A stretch of 64,000 nucleotides of DNA, from the NCBI GenBank assembly GCA_033439265.1, contig JAVTVX010000016.1:16600701-16664700 (forward strand). Direction: 5' to 3'. Shown here one piece after another: positions 12,172 to 48,300 of the stretch. The translations under genes and the position numbers were made by a program. How positions within the stretch are numbered: position 1 is the first letter of the stretch; each line of letters starts with the position of its first letter. The notes below the pieces were generated by a model, which was given only the letters and a program-made list of their open reading frames with translations, was not told where the DNA came from and did not search any database. The DNA comes from Dillenia suffruticosa. Lineage: Eukaryota; Streptophyta; Magnoliopsida; Dilleniales; Dilleniaceae.

Positions 12172-12689
12172 AATTTTATAAATTGTGCCATAACTATGTC
12201 CTAATCTTACCATAATATAAATTAGTATTACCCTAATTGTGCCCTCATTTTGCCTAATTTAGAATAATATAAATTTAGTTTACCCTACATTATCCTTAAT
12301 TTAGTCAATTTAACGCTAACTTTGTCCTAATTTTATCATAGTTTTACCCTAAATTTGTTATAACCATACCCTAATCTTGCTCTAATCATATCTCTATATC
12401 AAAATAAGTAGAATAACTTACCTGTGATCTTCAAAGGCCATGAGGGGTGAGAGCAATAAGAGCAATGAAGTAGAAGGTGAGGAGAGATAGCAACCTATGA
12501 CAAAAAGCAATGTTCAGGAGCTTTCAATGACTATGAGGTAGCAATGGCATTAAGGGCATTGTGTGAGGAGGAGTGGCGATGGTGTGAGAAGAGAGTAGAG
12601 AGAAAAGAGAGAAGAGAGAATAGAGGAGAAAAAAAGGATATGTGGGGTTTAACCCCAAAATTTCCTGATTAAAAGAGTAGAGAGAGGGA
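12172..12689. other. Spacer between two CACTA-like ends
   Basis: AT-rich with loosely repeated phrases such as taccctaa and tgtcctaa between 12180 and 12400, followed by a GA-rich part. No coding potential is recognised. Confidence 0.4.
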
Positions 12690-13270
12690 GAGGATATGCC
12701 GACGTTTCATCCAAAAATGTCAGGCAAAAAACTATGTTGACGTTTTAAGTGAAACGTCGATATATCCTCTCGCTCTCTCGCTCTCTCTCTCTTTCTCTCT
12801 ATCCTTTCCTGATATTTACAAGTATAAATGTCGGCATTCTCCTCTCTCTTTTAGCCCTATGCTAATATTTGAAGAAGCGTTGACAAAGGTCAAATATAAC
12901 AATATTTATAGACAAATGTCGAGAAAATTAAAATGTTTTACCGGTGTTTATTGTGAAAATGTCGACAAAAATTCCCACCATCACCTGGAATTGCGTGTTA
13001 ATGACTTTTCCCAACATATTTGTCACTAAATGTTGGTAAAAACAAAAGATTTTACCAATGTTTTAGTGCTTAAACATCGGTAAAACAATCCCGCCACTGC
13101 CCAAATTAATGTGCTGATGATTTTTTCCGATGTATTTGCCATTAATCATCGGAATTTATTCTTATTGCCAGATGTTTAATCACAAAAACATTTGGGGAAG
13201 GAAAATTCTTGGTGGTGTAAAATTAAACGTCACGAAAATTCTATCGGGAAAAGTACTATTTTTTATAGCG
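12690..13270 (+). mobile_element. Second CACTA-like right end
   Basis: Multiple direct and inverted copies of a short motif are present (ccgacgtttc, gaaacgtcga, accgatgttt, aaacatcggt, ccgatgtatt). The segment ends in TATTTTTTATAGCG at 13257-13270, one base away from a TATAGTG terminus. This is the architecture of CACTA subterminal regions. No transposase or left end was found. Confidence 0.5.
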
Positions 13271-16149
13271 TAATAACTTATAAATTCTTATTAGTGATAA
13301 AAATAATTAAAAAAAATATGGTATCTTTGATATGATATAAATAGCTATTTATTGAGATATGAGAAGGGATAAAAATTAGGTACTTATTAGCTTAATCGAT
13401 GTTTTAAAGAGTTTATAAATTTAACCAAACACTCTCTCACCCTAATCACAGCTTTTATAAATCAAGCCGAAGATAGGTTATCATCTATGCAAATGTATTT
13501 TTTATATGAAATATAGAATCATTAATATTAAAAATTTAATATGTAATAAGGTTATATAATTAAATATAAAATTATTAAAGAAACGGATGACAAACGTTAA
13601 CATATCCAATTTAATCTTATAAAAGTTGAAAAATATAAAATCAGAAAATAAAAAGCTTAGATTTTGTGCAAAAAAGAAAGTAGAAATTGAACAATGGATC
13701 CCAATTCTTTTGTGAATGCTCGAGGATAATTGATAGCGGACACAAATTATTAGATTATTCAACATGCAACCAGCACGGTCACCGCCACGTTATAAGAGCA
13801 TCCAAACCCACTTCTCGTTTCGTTGAATCGTCACTACTGAGCTTAACAAGGTCACCGGAGCATAATTATAAAACTACCTCAGACACTTTGAATTATTGTC
13901 CTCAATCTATTTTTTTATTAAAATTAACTTTTATATTTTAATTTTCTAAAATCTTTTTAAAATATTTTGCATAGAATAATGATGTTTGGATTAATTTTTC
14001 TTAAAAAGGGTCATATTTTTGTTCTATTTATTAAATACACAATTTAATGAATCTTATTTTTGTTCTATTTATTTAATGAGAACATGTGAGCGTGTTGAAT
14101 ATTAATTTAGGATGGTATCTATGGTATAGATAGCCATAAATACTCAGTTTAGGATAGTATCACTAACTACCTTGTGCAGTGTACGAGTGTCACGTCTGAC
14201 ATTCCTAGTACCTTTCCAACAGGGTTGAGCTTTTGGTTCGACCTGTTTAAGGTTGCTCCTTAAAACTTGGGATGGGACATCTGTTTTTGTCCTCTTTCCC
14301 TGTTTTGTTTGTCTTCCTCTTCCCCAGCACAGCCCACAAGCTGAACAAAGAAAGGGTAATTACAATCACATATCATTCTTTTGTGGTTATTAAAAGATCC
14401 GTCGGAAAGTTAGGTTGTTACGTTGCTTTATAATGTTTTTTTGTTGCGCCAAGGAAGCTTCCTTGCAACTTCCATCGCATCGTCTCACAAACTTATCCCA
14501 ATAATATACATTCAAGTGACCAAGTTCAATTTTTTCAATTGTTCTAAATTTAATTTTTTATATTTTTATTTAAATTATATATACATATACATACATATAT
14601 ATATATATATATTTACAAAAGCTAAAACTTGTGTTACAAAATATATAGTTTTGTAAATATAATTAAATTTCCTTTAAAAAGAACCGAAATTAGTACTATA
14701 CTTATAAAAACTAATTGTTCATAAATTTATATATTACTGTGTTTAGTAATCAATAAATAATTAAAAAATAATTTTATTTATCTCAATAAATATATAGAAA
14801 TACTTATTGAGAGAACCCTACTAATACATTTATAGTCATTCACTTTCTTCTGCAAATGGTTGATTTTTTACACATTATAAATACTAGTCGGTTGTACACA
14901 TTACATATAGTGAGGTTGAGATTCTTTTTTTCTTTTCTTTTTTTTTCAATCCTCTCTAATATTTTTTTCACGGTGCGGGTAATCCTCCAATTATATAATT
15001 AAACACAATATCTTACCACATTTTAATTAAAAAGAAATTTCGAGCACTTTTCATATATAATCTCTGTGATTTAAATCTATTTAGTGATGATATTACATAA
15101 TATTTTTCAAACTTCTGATCTTTGTGCTGTTAAATGATTGAATAATTGTAGGATTTAGTCCAAGATATTAAAGATATTTAGATATTAATTTTTTTTTCCT
15201 ATATCAATTGGCATGCAACATAAATGACAATATTGTACGTTAGACAAAAGGGGAAATAATTTGTTTTTAGTATGTTTGCCGCAAGCAGCATAACGGAGAG
15301 CAGCTTTTTTTTTTTTTTTTTTGTCCGAGACTTAAATTTAAGATTTTTAACGAGAAAAGAGGACGATACCAGATAAATTATAAGTCATCGGGCAGGAGAG
15401 CAGCTTTTGAACTCGTGTGGTGAAAGAAGACAATGTGACCTTAGCTTCTAACAAGAAAAGTGAGTATCTCCGTTGGATGGTGTTGGCAATGTTGCTAATG
15501 TTATTCATCCCTAATGGTTGGGTGCGATCATCAAAGGTATTTTAACAATGCATAAATTTGCATAATATCTTTCCCGACTTTTGCCCCTATCGGTCTAATC
15601 CTCTTGCTTGGAAATTCTCAGTCATCTAATGGCGTACGGTAAGGTGCGAATGGTGCAACTAACCGCACCAAACATTTATTACCATTGCATAATTAATTTT
15701 TTATTTTATTATCCTCGTACTAAAAGCTATATTTATATTTCTTGAAACGATATAGTACCATAATTTTCTGTAATCAATAAAAGTAATTTAAAAAATAAAA
15801 AAATAAATTAAATCAAATATCAGTGGTTGACCATAAAATAGTTTGTGTTTGATGACCGCATCAAAAAACAAAATGCACACACAAAATAAAAGAAATAATG
15901 CTATGGAAAAGATGACATCTTTTGCTCATGAAAGGCTAAAAGGAAATGGCCAAATGAGAGAGTAGTATATAACAGAAGATTATTTTGTGTTTAATATCTT
16001 TATATATTTATCAAAATACCCCTTAAATTAGCCCCAAAAAATAATAATTTATTTTTCAATTACCAAAACATATAGACGACCTTCACCTCTTGTTTTCCTT
16101 TTCTTTTCTTTTTGCCCTTCTTGCAATATTATCACAGAAAGTGTTATTT
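13271..16149. other. AT-rich intergenic spacer
   Basis: No gene or bounded element was recognised. There are short TA runs (about 14577-14612) and poly-T tracts (about 15307-15322). The stretch lies downstream of the 3' end of the deubiquitinase gene. Confidence 0.6.
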
Positions 16150-16479
16150 GGCAGGTTGAATAACAGCTGCTACCCTTCACGGGATCCCCTCATCCACGCC
16201 ACAATACCATATAACGCCACCATGAACATCCCCGCCCCACCATCCCCCCCATAAAGAAAAACCTTGTAAAAGCAACTGATCCCCAAAAGATTTGTTGTTT
16301 CATTTGCACAAGTTCTGGAAAACCCAGTACTACTGACCAAGTCGGACATTATACATGAAGCCTCATTTTTCAAATGCATCTTCAACAAACCACAATGGGT
16401 AAATTTAAGAAAAAGAAGAGAAAGGAGAAAGGAGAAAGGTAAAATGTTAACCACACTATTGTACTCCGCCCTATACATT

Positions 16480-16789
16480 ATCTCAAAATCTTATGTACCC
16501 TAAAGTACAATGGATCACAGAGAAAATTCCACCTAACTCATAACTAGGACAAACGCACTTAAGAGCTTGAGATGGGAGAGAGAAGGTAGATCTAAAATAC
16601 AGAGGGCCAAATTGCAGATGTATCAGAAACAAGTCCCCCTTTCAATTGGAAAGAATAGCATACCCCATCAAATCAATCATGTAAACTCTTGTAACTTTGA
16701 TGCTTAATTTCCAGATCTGCAATACTGACTGATGCGAATTGCTGCAAGAAGACACCAAATTCATTCATGGCAGGGATGATCAGTAATTT
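16480..16789 (-). other. Likely 3' UTR of the deubiquitinase gene
   Basis: This is the sequence directly after the TAG stop (16790-16792) on the minus strand, without coding features. I see no clear AATAAA on that strand, so the cleavage site is not placed. Confidence 0.35.
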
Positions 16790-40469
<23,680 letters not shown>

Positions 40470-40620
40470 GGGTGGGGAGAGCAGCGATCGGCGAATCTGA
40501 GAGGTGCGGGTGAAAGTTTGGGGGGAGAGGGGGGGAGAGAGAGAGACGGGGGTTTGGCAATGGAACTAGATAAATAATAAGAGAACTGGCAAACGGGCTT
40601 TGGTGCGAGGAGAGATGGTT
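40470..40620 (-). promoter_or_regulatory. UBP12: 5' UTR and proximal promoter of UBP12
   Basis: On the minus strand the stretch before the start codon is C/T-rich with a (CT)n run (about 40534-40545), common in plant 5' UTRs. No clear TATA box is placed. An AT-rich stretch near 40565-40582 is a possible site. The transcription start is not fixed. Confidence 0.4.
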
Positions 40621-42628
40621 GGTAGATTATCGGTATTTCCCCCTTTCAAATGTACCATTTGTATATGTATTGATTCAACTGGATCATATGGCACCACAAG
40701 AAATATACACAAACACGCAAGGAGAGAGAGAGAGAGATCGATGATATTTTGGTTTAAATTTGTTTCCTTTCTTACTTTATGATATGAAAGAATCCCACGT
40801 TTGTATGTTAAAATTTGTTTGATTTACGGCATCTAAGGAAAATAATTTATATTATTTACAAATTTTGTAAAAAAATAATAAAATAATTTAAATAATAAGT
40901 TAAACACAATTTAAATATATGCTCAACTAAAAAGTTAAAAATATATTTTAAGATACATTAATATTTAAATACTTTAAAAATATTTTTAACAAAATTTAGT
41001 ATAAATTAATTCAGATTTTTGAGTTTTAAATTAGTTGAATCATAACTATATAAATATGATTTTTTCTAAAATAATATCAAACTAACTCACTCATCATAAA
41101 TAATGTGAGAATAAATATCTCAGGATTTATCACTTTAAAATCCATATTATCACAAAAAATGGAATTATAGCGTATGTATATTTCATATTACTGTATAAAA
41201 TGTGAACGTTTAGTTGGTCCAAAGACTAAATATTAATATCTCTTAAATATGGTCTCGCGTTCTAGTTTTATATATAAAAAAAAATAAACATTAAGAGAGT
41301 TTTGTCGTTTAAAAGTCTTAATCCGACTCAAATCAAATTTAATTAAATCTAATGTGATTATTAGATATCTGTGATTTATACCCAGAAAAATATTAGTATA
41401 CAAAATACTATATTTAAATTTTTTTTAAAAAAATAGAGTTACCGTATTTAGAATATGTGTTTTTTAGATACTAAAATTGGGTTTTTTTTTATAATATATA
41501 TATTTATATATATATATATATAGAAGTTTGGAATTTGAATTCATGAGCTAGAGCTATAGGATCCATCATCTACGATCAAAATATGATTATTCAATTATAA
41601 TAACTAATGCTTTACCTAATTTACTCAATTGATCAGAGTTTTCGGTTTAACATAAGTTAGACCTAATTTACCTAATTCAATTATTCAATTATAAATAATT
41701 TATTCAATTATTCAATTATCCAATAACAGGTCGATTTTTTGAATTGAGTTCTTCTATTGGGTTTGAACCCATTACTTAGGTTTGTAACGAATTGATATCA
41801 GAATCTTCAGTTTAATATGGAAAAGGGCTACCTGGGAGCCATTCAAAGAGAAAAATGACTACCCATCAGAGTGAAAGCTGTCCAGAGTGAGAGTTGTCAG
41901 AGCCATCCGTGGATATCCGGCTTCTCAAGATGAGGGTAATGTTACGAATTTCATATCGGATTCCCAATAAATCATAAAATACTACTTAAATCCAATAGAC
42001 TCTCTCACCCAACAGGTCGATCTTTTGAACCGAGTTCTCTTATTGGAATTGAGTCCATTATTTGGGTCCGTGACACTCACGTAGACGTGGCCACGGTTTG
42101 GATCGCATCAGATCGAGCCGTCGTCAACAATTCTTAACATTTAACCTCTTCACGATTCTCAAATGGGAATCCGATTCCGAACCTGTATCTGTTTTTTTTT
42201 TATACTATACAAACTAGTATCCGAAATCATATTCTAACTAATTTTGTTCATAATTTGCAGTGGTCCATTTAAGAAAACTACCCTCCCAACATAGTTTTTT
42301 TCATATACAATCCGCGAGTCGAATTCGGGAACTTGATTAAGAAATTTAGTATCACATCCCACTAAACCAACTGTCCGTTGGTCCGAACCCGTATCTATAA
42401 CGTTCAGTCTAATTCCCCATTTTGGAGAGCTAAGATCATTGGTTCAAACCCACGATTCAAATTGACGGTTCATTTATAAAAAATAATTTTTTAATAAAAA
42501 CCGCTTGCATTAAAAAATAAATAAATATTTAAAATATTTTATAGAGAGAGTCATATATAGATATAAATATTGCCAAGATTATATAAATATACTTTACATT
42601 GAGTAATAAAGTGGTATATATAAAGATA
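40621..42628. other. AT-rich intergenic spacer upstream of UBP12
   Basis: No gene was recognised. It contains (TA)n near 41490-41522 and a diverged repeat pair: about 41722-41790 and 42012-42076 share acaggtcga...tttgaa...gagttct...ttgg. These may be pieces of an old LTR. Confidence 0.5.
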
Positions 42629-43170
42629 CAATAACAACAATCTAGATTTAATTCTAAATTGGGGTTGGCTATGAGAGACAAATATCGAGAAAAATAAAAA
42701 ATAAAAAATGATTTAATTAGTACAATTCTCCTACTCCACTTATTCTTATAAAAAAAAATATATTTTCAACTAAATTCTTAACTATTATGTTTTTACGGAT
42801 TATTTATATCCAAATTTTCCACAATTTTCAACAAAATAGTTTAGGAGTTCATATGCTCAAACTAATATGTGAATCTAGATTAACTATTATGCCAATCTAG
42901 ATCCATTGGCATATGGATTCCAATGGGATGAAAATTTTTAACAATCTATTTTCATATTTTATTAAATCTTTTATATTTAAGTTATCGGTTCTCATAACTA
43001 GTGTATTTTTGGGTCTCCATTGCAAATGCTCAAACCATTTGAAATGATCTTCTTGTATCTTATTTACAATTGTACTAATTCCTAACTTATTACGTATCTA
43101 TTTGTTTCTAATTCTATCTTTTTGAGTTTTGTCACATATCCATTTAAATATTTTTATTTCTGTTATACTC
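42629..43170 (-). mobile_element. 3' end of an RTE LINE
   Basis: On the minus strand it ends with gccaaccccaatttagaatt and then a (TTG)n-like tail (complement of caataacaacaa at 42629). This is the same 3' signature as the LINE in UBP12 intron 21. The upstream part is too decayed to give clear protein motifs. It is a 5'-truncated insertion. Confidence 0.65.
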
Positions 43171-43229
43171 ATTTTATATTATTGACATTATATAATGACC
43201 CAACATTCATTGTCATGCATGCTTTCACC

Positions 43230-43600
43230 CAACAGTAGACTTTCGCCCATAAGATGGAATTCTTGAATTTCGAGACAGAATCTGCCTACCGAATGTTGTT
43301 GCTCTACAATAGAGAATTCTGATAGAAACTCATAAATCAGCCTACCATTTGCATCCTGGTGCCACCAAGATGCGTAAAGATTTGCAACAAAACACCATTG
43401 GGGCCCCAAGAATGAACGGGACCACCATCGACTTCATCCGAAAACGCCTAATTTGCAAAAGTCAAAATCGACCACCAAAGGTCAATAGGACTACTACAAC
43501 CCTTACAATCCTAGTATGAACTGGGATTACATTAGAATGGACTTTGTTCTTATAGGGCGATAATATTGTTCTTATAGGGCAGGAAAGATACCAAAAGTGA
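43230..43600 (+). pseudogene. Ty3/Gypsy integrase fragment (zinc-binding part)
   Basis: Reading plus, the frame gives DGILEFRDRICLPNVVALQ, a stop, then RILIETHKSAYHLHPGATKM and KDL near 43355, and FIRKRLICKSQ near 43435. This is the region just before and inside the HHCC domain of plant Gypsy integrases. A stop codon and loss of the usual WWPGM block show decay. No LTR or other domain is attached. Confidence 0.7.
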
Positions 43601-43779
43601 ACTGCGGAGCATCAACAGGGATATAAGATACAGTACGACAGTAAATTGGAATGTCACAAGTGAGATGAGATGAAAATTTTCATCTGGAATAAAACAATGG
43701 ACACGGTGTACAACTCATTCTAAAATCATACAACAAAACACCACTGCACAACTGGGAACTTTAGCATCTGCTGAAGTTG

Positions 43780-43868
43780 TTGGTTTTTTTTTTTCTTTTT
43801 CTTTTTCTTTTTTTTTTATTTTTTCCTTCTTTTCTTCTTTTTATTTTCTTCCCTTCCATTCTTTTTAC
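43780..43868. repeat. T/C-rich tract
   Basis: Low-complexity pyrimidine sequence on the plus strand, with no further structure. Confidence 0.8.
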
Positions 43869-44153
43869 AGCAAAACTCCTCAGATTAGGACACCCTAGAG
43901 GATCCAAGATTTACAGGATTTAGTCATCCGGCTTTTGATGATACGTGAACAATACAGAAAGAGCTAGAAGAAGAAACTATCCATAATATTATGTGTCAAT
44001 GAAGAGCAGTGAAAAATGTGAAAAAAGTGTTACATCGTGCTTCATACATGCCTAAATTCCAATCACAAAAGGTTGATGCTTCAGAAAAGTACTTGTGCGA
44101 AATTGATTTGAGAATGGGGAAGAATTTGGTGCCACAACATAATTCTAGCATTA

Positions 44154-44355
44154 CCGACACTTGTTGGCATAAATGAGATGGACACTTTTATCTCTTAACC
44201 AGATCGGGAGTTCGACTCCTCTGAGCACGGGAAAAAACAATATGGAGAGAACCACCCCCAAAAATGGACCCTGCAGCGGTCGATCCAAATTAGTCGGGAC
44301 GAAACTCCGGATACTGGGTGGTGGCCAAGTCAAAATACCAAAAACAAAAAAAAAT
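44154..44355 (+). mobile_element. tRNA-derived SINE with 17-bp target duplication
   Basis: Flanked by identical copies of ACATAATTCTAGCATTA at 44137-44153 and 44356-44372. The head has an A-box-like tggcataaatgag (about 44165) and a B-box-like GAGTTCGACTCC at 44208-44219. The body has ccaaattagtcgggac and ccggatactgggtgg, typical of the 3' part of plant SINEs. It ends in an A-rich tail with C interruptions. Length is 202 bp. It is non-coding and would have been copied by a LINE enzyme. Confidence 0.9.
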
Positions 44356-44372
44356 ACATAATTCTAGCATTA

Positions 44373-45363
44373 TAAACTACCACAACAGGACCAATACGAA
44401 AGGGCAACCTTAACACCATATCTACTGCATAGCTAGAAAATACAAACAAAGCCAAAAGGAAGCTTCCGCATTATAATCTGAAACCGACACAAATTTTTCC
44501 ACTTTGCAATTCATTTTATAGCATATCAAGAAAAAGATAATGGACGTCTTTCAATTGTCAAGTTTTGACAAATAATTTGCGGACTCAAAACTTACTAATG
44601 AGTAAGAGTAAGACTGGAAGCTGGTCATATCCAAAGAACTCAGAAATGGAAAAGTATGGCAACAGAATTTCATATAGTACCCGAGGATTGACAATCCCAA
44701 CAAAAGCTGATTGGTCATGGTTAACAACAACATTCTATTAAAACATGAAATCATGGATAGGAGAGAGAGAGGGAGGCGTATAGAGTCTGAGAAAACAATT
44801 TCATCCCTACCATGTTGAGAATGCAAGCCAAGAAATGGTCAATAGTTTATTTGATTGAAAGAATGTATGCAGGAGGGAAAGACACTGTTTCCCAAGGGAC
44901 TTGGATCAACTGGGCCCTAGTGCAATCAAGGTCCTGTCACTGACACATCGACCATCCAACATTTTGCATCAGCCAACAACATGGCCCACACATAACTGGC
45001 CGACATGGAACAGTCATGGTTCAAAATCCAGATAACTAAAGCAAATGGCTGAATAGAGTGAAGCCTCTCCCCTTTCCAAAAAGTTACATATTAATGGGTA
45101 GCATATTGAGCAAGAGTAAAGTTACTCGTGATATCCAAGCAGACAGATATAGCAATGAACATTTATCTGCATAGTTAAGCAAATTTCCTTTTGAAGGATG
45201 TTCATATATGAATAGCACAGTAATGGCACGTCATTGACAAAACTAGAACCAACCAGTAAAACATGTGAATGCCCAGCCACGGGGAAAAAGCATCTGGAGA
45301 AAAGTTTACTTATGCTCACTATCTAACCAGATAAAAAAGAACAACAGACCATGAAGTAAAGAA
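44373..45363. other. Spacer downstream of the MAM33-family gene
   Basis: The right part should contain the 3' UTR of the minus-strand gene that ends at 45364. No other gene or repeat was recognised. Confidence 0.5.
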
Positions 45364-48300
45364 TTAAGCCTGAGTAACTGCCTTCTGTTCTGCCTTTTGT
45401 TCTGTAATGAATGTACCAACTGACTTGAACCAGCGCATAAGGTTTCTATGATCTTTCACATAAAGCCATGCTTGAAGAAAAGGAAAAAGGCTCTCATTGA
45501 TACCTCGCTTGTCTATGAAACCGTGAAATGCATCCCTTATCTTTTCATCGAGATCCCTGTCAATTATCAGAAAGTACATTAGAAATATGGTCTAACCAGA
45601 AAGGATAGCACATGCCTGCTTGTAAAATGATTACTACAATGAAATTAAGCATATTATTCAAGGAAAAAAAAAAGAACTGCGTGCACATAACACAATAATA
45701 AGGTAGGCAGACGACAATTTCATCCATGTACAAGAATGCAGGTCAGTGTACTACTAGTAGGTGGGTTGAGTGAGCTTCCCCTTACTGTCAACCTTAACAT
45801 AGTGTTTGCTTTGAAGGAGGTAGAGGGAAGAGAGAGCCAATCCCTCACCCTCCTATGTCCCCAAAATTAAGCGCCGAAGAAATGGGAAACCATTGCATTT
45901 TGTAGCAGTGGAATCCACAACATGCAGTCTCCCTTGTGACAGGCAGATCGGCGGAGAAATAAGGAAAGAAAAAATTTTGAGATTCCATATTATTGCTTTG
46001 CTGCAATTAAAAGATTTGATGTGATAAAAAATGTTATTGAAAAGTAAATTTTTGACAAGACATGCTCCTCATCACCATGAAAACCTAACACCACGAATCG
46101 GAAAATCCCTTCTTTTCTTTTCTCTTCCCTTCTGCTCCTTCATTTTGTGGTTGTACTTCCATTGTTTCCACAACCGAAGGAAAGCAATCCAACAAATTTA
46201 TTTTTTCAAACAAGCAGTAAGGTCTAATCCCTTCACAATGATGATCGATCTTAAACTCTTCAGTTCATACATTTAGTGAATCAAAGCTAATTAATCACCA
46301 TCAAAATGAATAAAATTAACAAGAAAGCAATAAAAAATCAAACTTACTCAAATATAGGGCCCTGATATTTGGTTGGGACAACAAGAGAGCTTATAGTTTG
46401 GAGCTTTGGCCTCAAAGAAACTGAATGAATCCCCAATGCATCAGGATACAACCCACACAGAAAATGTAAGGAATCCTCTTGTCCGGGTTTGGCTACATCA
46501 ACATGAAGGAATAACTGATTAATGCTATCATCTCCTTGGTCATCATAGCCGCCTTCAGGGAGTAAATTGGCAAGCCGCATTACATAAATACTGATCTCCT
46601 CATCATTATATGTTCTCTTGAGAACCGGGCCCTCTGCATCTAGGGCACCTTTCACTACAGTGAAAGGAGATGGAGGACTCACTTTCTGCCAGACATTAGA
46701 CATAACAAAGCTTTAACAATTCAACTTATAGAGAGATACCATGATTTCTGCCAAATGAAATCCACAAAAAATGATTGATTTCAGGCCTAATTTATTTTTA
46801 TTCTTATGGGAAAAACAAAAATTTTGCTACAAAAGAAAAAGCACCAGGGGTGCTTTGAGACACAACTAGAGAAGTAATGCATCTAAAACATCTTCAAAAG
46901 ATGAGAAAGACTAAGAGGCCAAACAAAAACTTAGATTTTTATACTAACTATCACAACCTCAGAAAAGATTTTTAAACAAACTATCACAACCTCAGAAACA
47001 TTCCTCCCTCCAAACCAATTAAAAATTGCTAAAGGAACCACCATGAAAAACTTCCTTGTTTTTTCTTTAATATAAAAACATTCAGACGTAAGTTTTCATT
47101 AAAAAAAAAAAAGTTAATAATTTTTTCTTATGCAGAGAAGAAAACAAAGAAAATGAGAAAGAAACGGACCAAATCTCCGATAAGCCTAAATTCATTCAGC
47201 CCCTTGTTTGGTCCAAATGCAACAAAATATTAATGGTATCTGCAAATTCAATCAGAATTCAAGAATTTTACTGACTCAATGCACCATTCAGTTTCCCAGA
47301 ACAATGGAATCCAAAAGCAAGGTAGTAACAAATGAACAGCTGTCTTAATCTTTTCTTGATGGAAAACATCAATTAACCACAATCAATTCCTCTCCTATGA
47401 ACATTGTCTAGGGTTGGAATCCTTCCCCGCAGAGCCCTAGTGATGCAGGAGCATCTTAAAATTAGAAAGTTTGTATTTTTTTTTTGTTTCTTATTGGTTT
47501 TCTTTCTTCATTTAGGTTTCTATTATTTCTTGTTTCTTTTTTTTCATTCTATTTAACTATTTAGAAATTTATTGGAAAATTAGAAAATTTTATATTAGAA
47601 TTATAATTTGTCTTAACTAGTATGAAAGGGCAATAGTAATCATATTACAAGAGTATTGTTTTCAGAATTACAGTTGAGAGGTTTCAAACCTTAAGCCTAG
47701 TTTTTATGTTCCAACCTCAATTATTTTGAATTTCAGTTAATTTATTCTTTTATTTTTGGTTTCCTTGTCTTTTCCCTACGTCAAACTGGTATGAGTAAAA
47801 TAATTTAGAAGAAAAAAAAAATCCTAGATTTGTCCTCTAGATTCAATTTAAGCCAAGATTGGACGTGGTAGATGTCGTGGAAGAGGAAATCAAGGTCATC
47901 ATAGAGAATTGACTGAGATGAGACGCATGATTGAAGAGTTGTCACCAACAGTACAAGCTTTGCAACGATACAAACTTGTGGAAGCATAAATGGAGATTCC
48001 AGAAGGTGTCCACAACCCCTTAGACATGTCGGAGCGTGGTTCTGAGGATGAAGGTGAAGCTGAGAACCTCTTTCATAACACTAAACCTGCAAATTTTGTA
48101 GCAAGAGGTAGATTGGAAGAGAGGTTGTTGCCTGCCTTGGAATTAAATGGTGGCAGGGTGAGGATTGGAGTGGATGATTTTCATAGTTAGTTACATGCTG
48201 AAAATTACTTGGATTGAGAAGCCACAGTAGAAAATTATCTTGAGTGGAAATCTATGATTGAACTGAGAAAGATACTTTTTGTGTAACTCAAACTAAAAGG

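Noticed and set aside
43188-43409. 73-codon minus-strand frame
   Set aside because: It is the shadow of the plus-strand Gypsy integrase fragment, which has recognisable motifs.
44200-44225. Functional tRNA gene
   Set aside because: The B-box-like sequence belongs to a SINE head with a 17-bp target duplication and A-rich tail. No cloverleaf with an acceptor stem can be drawn.
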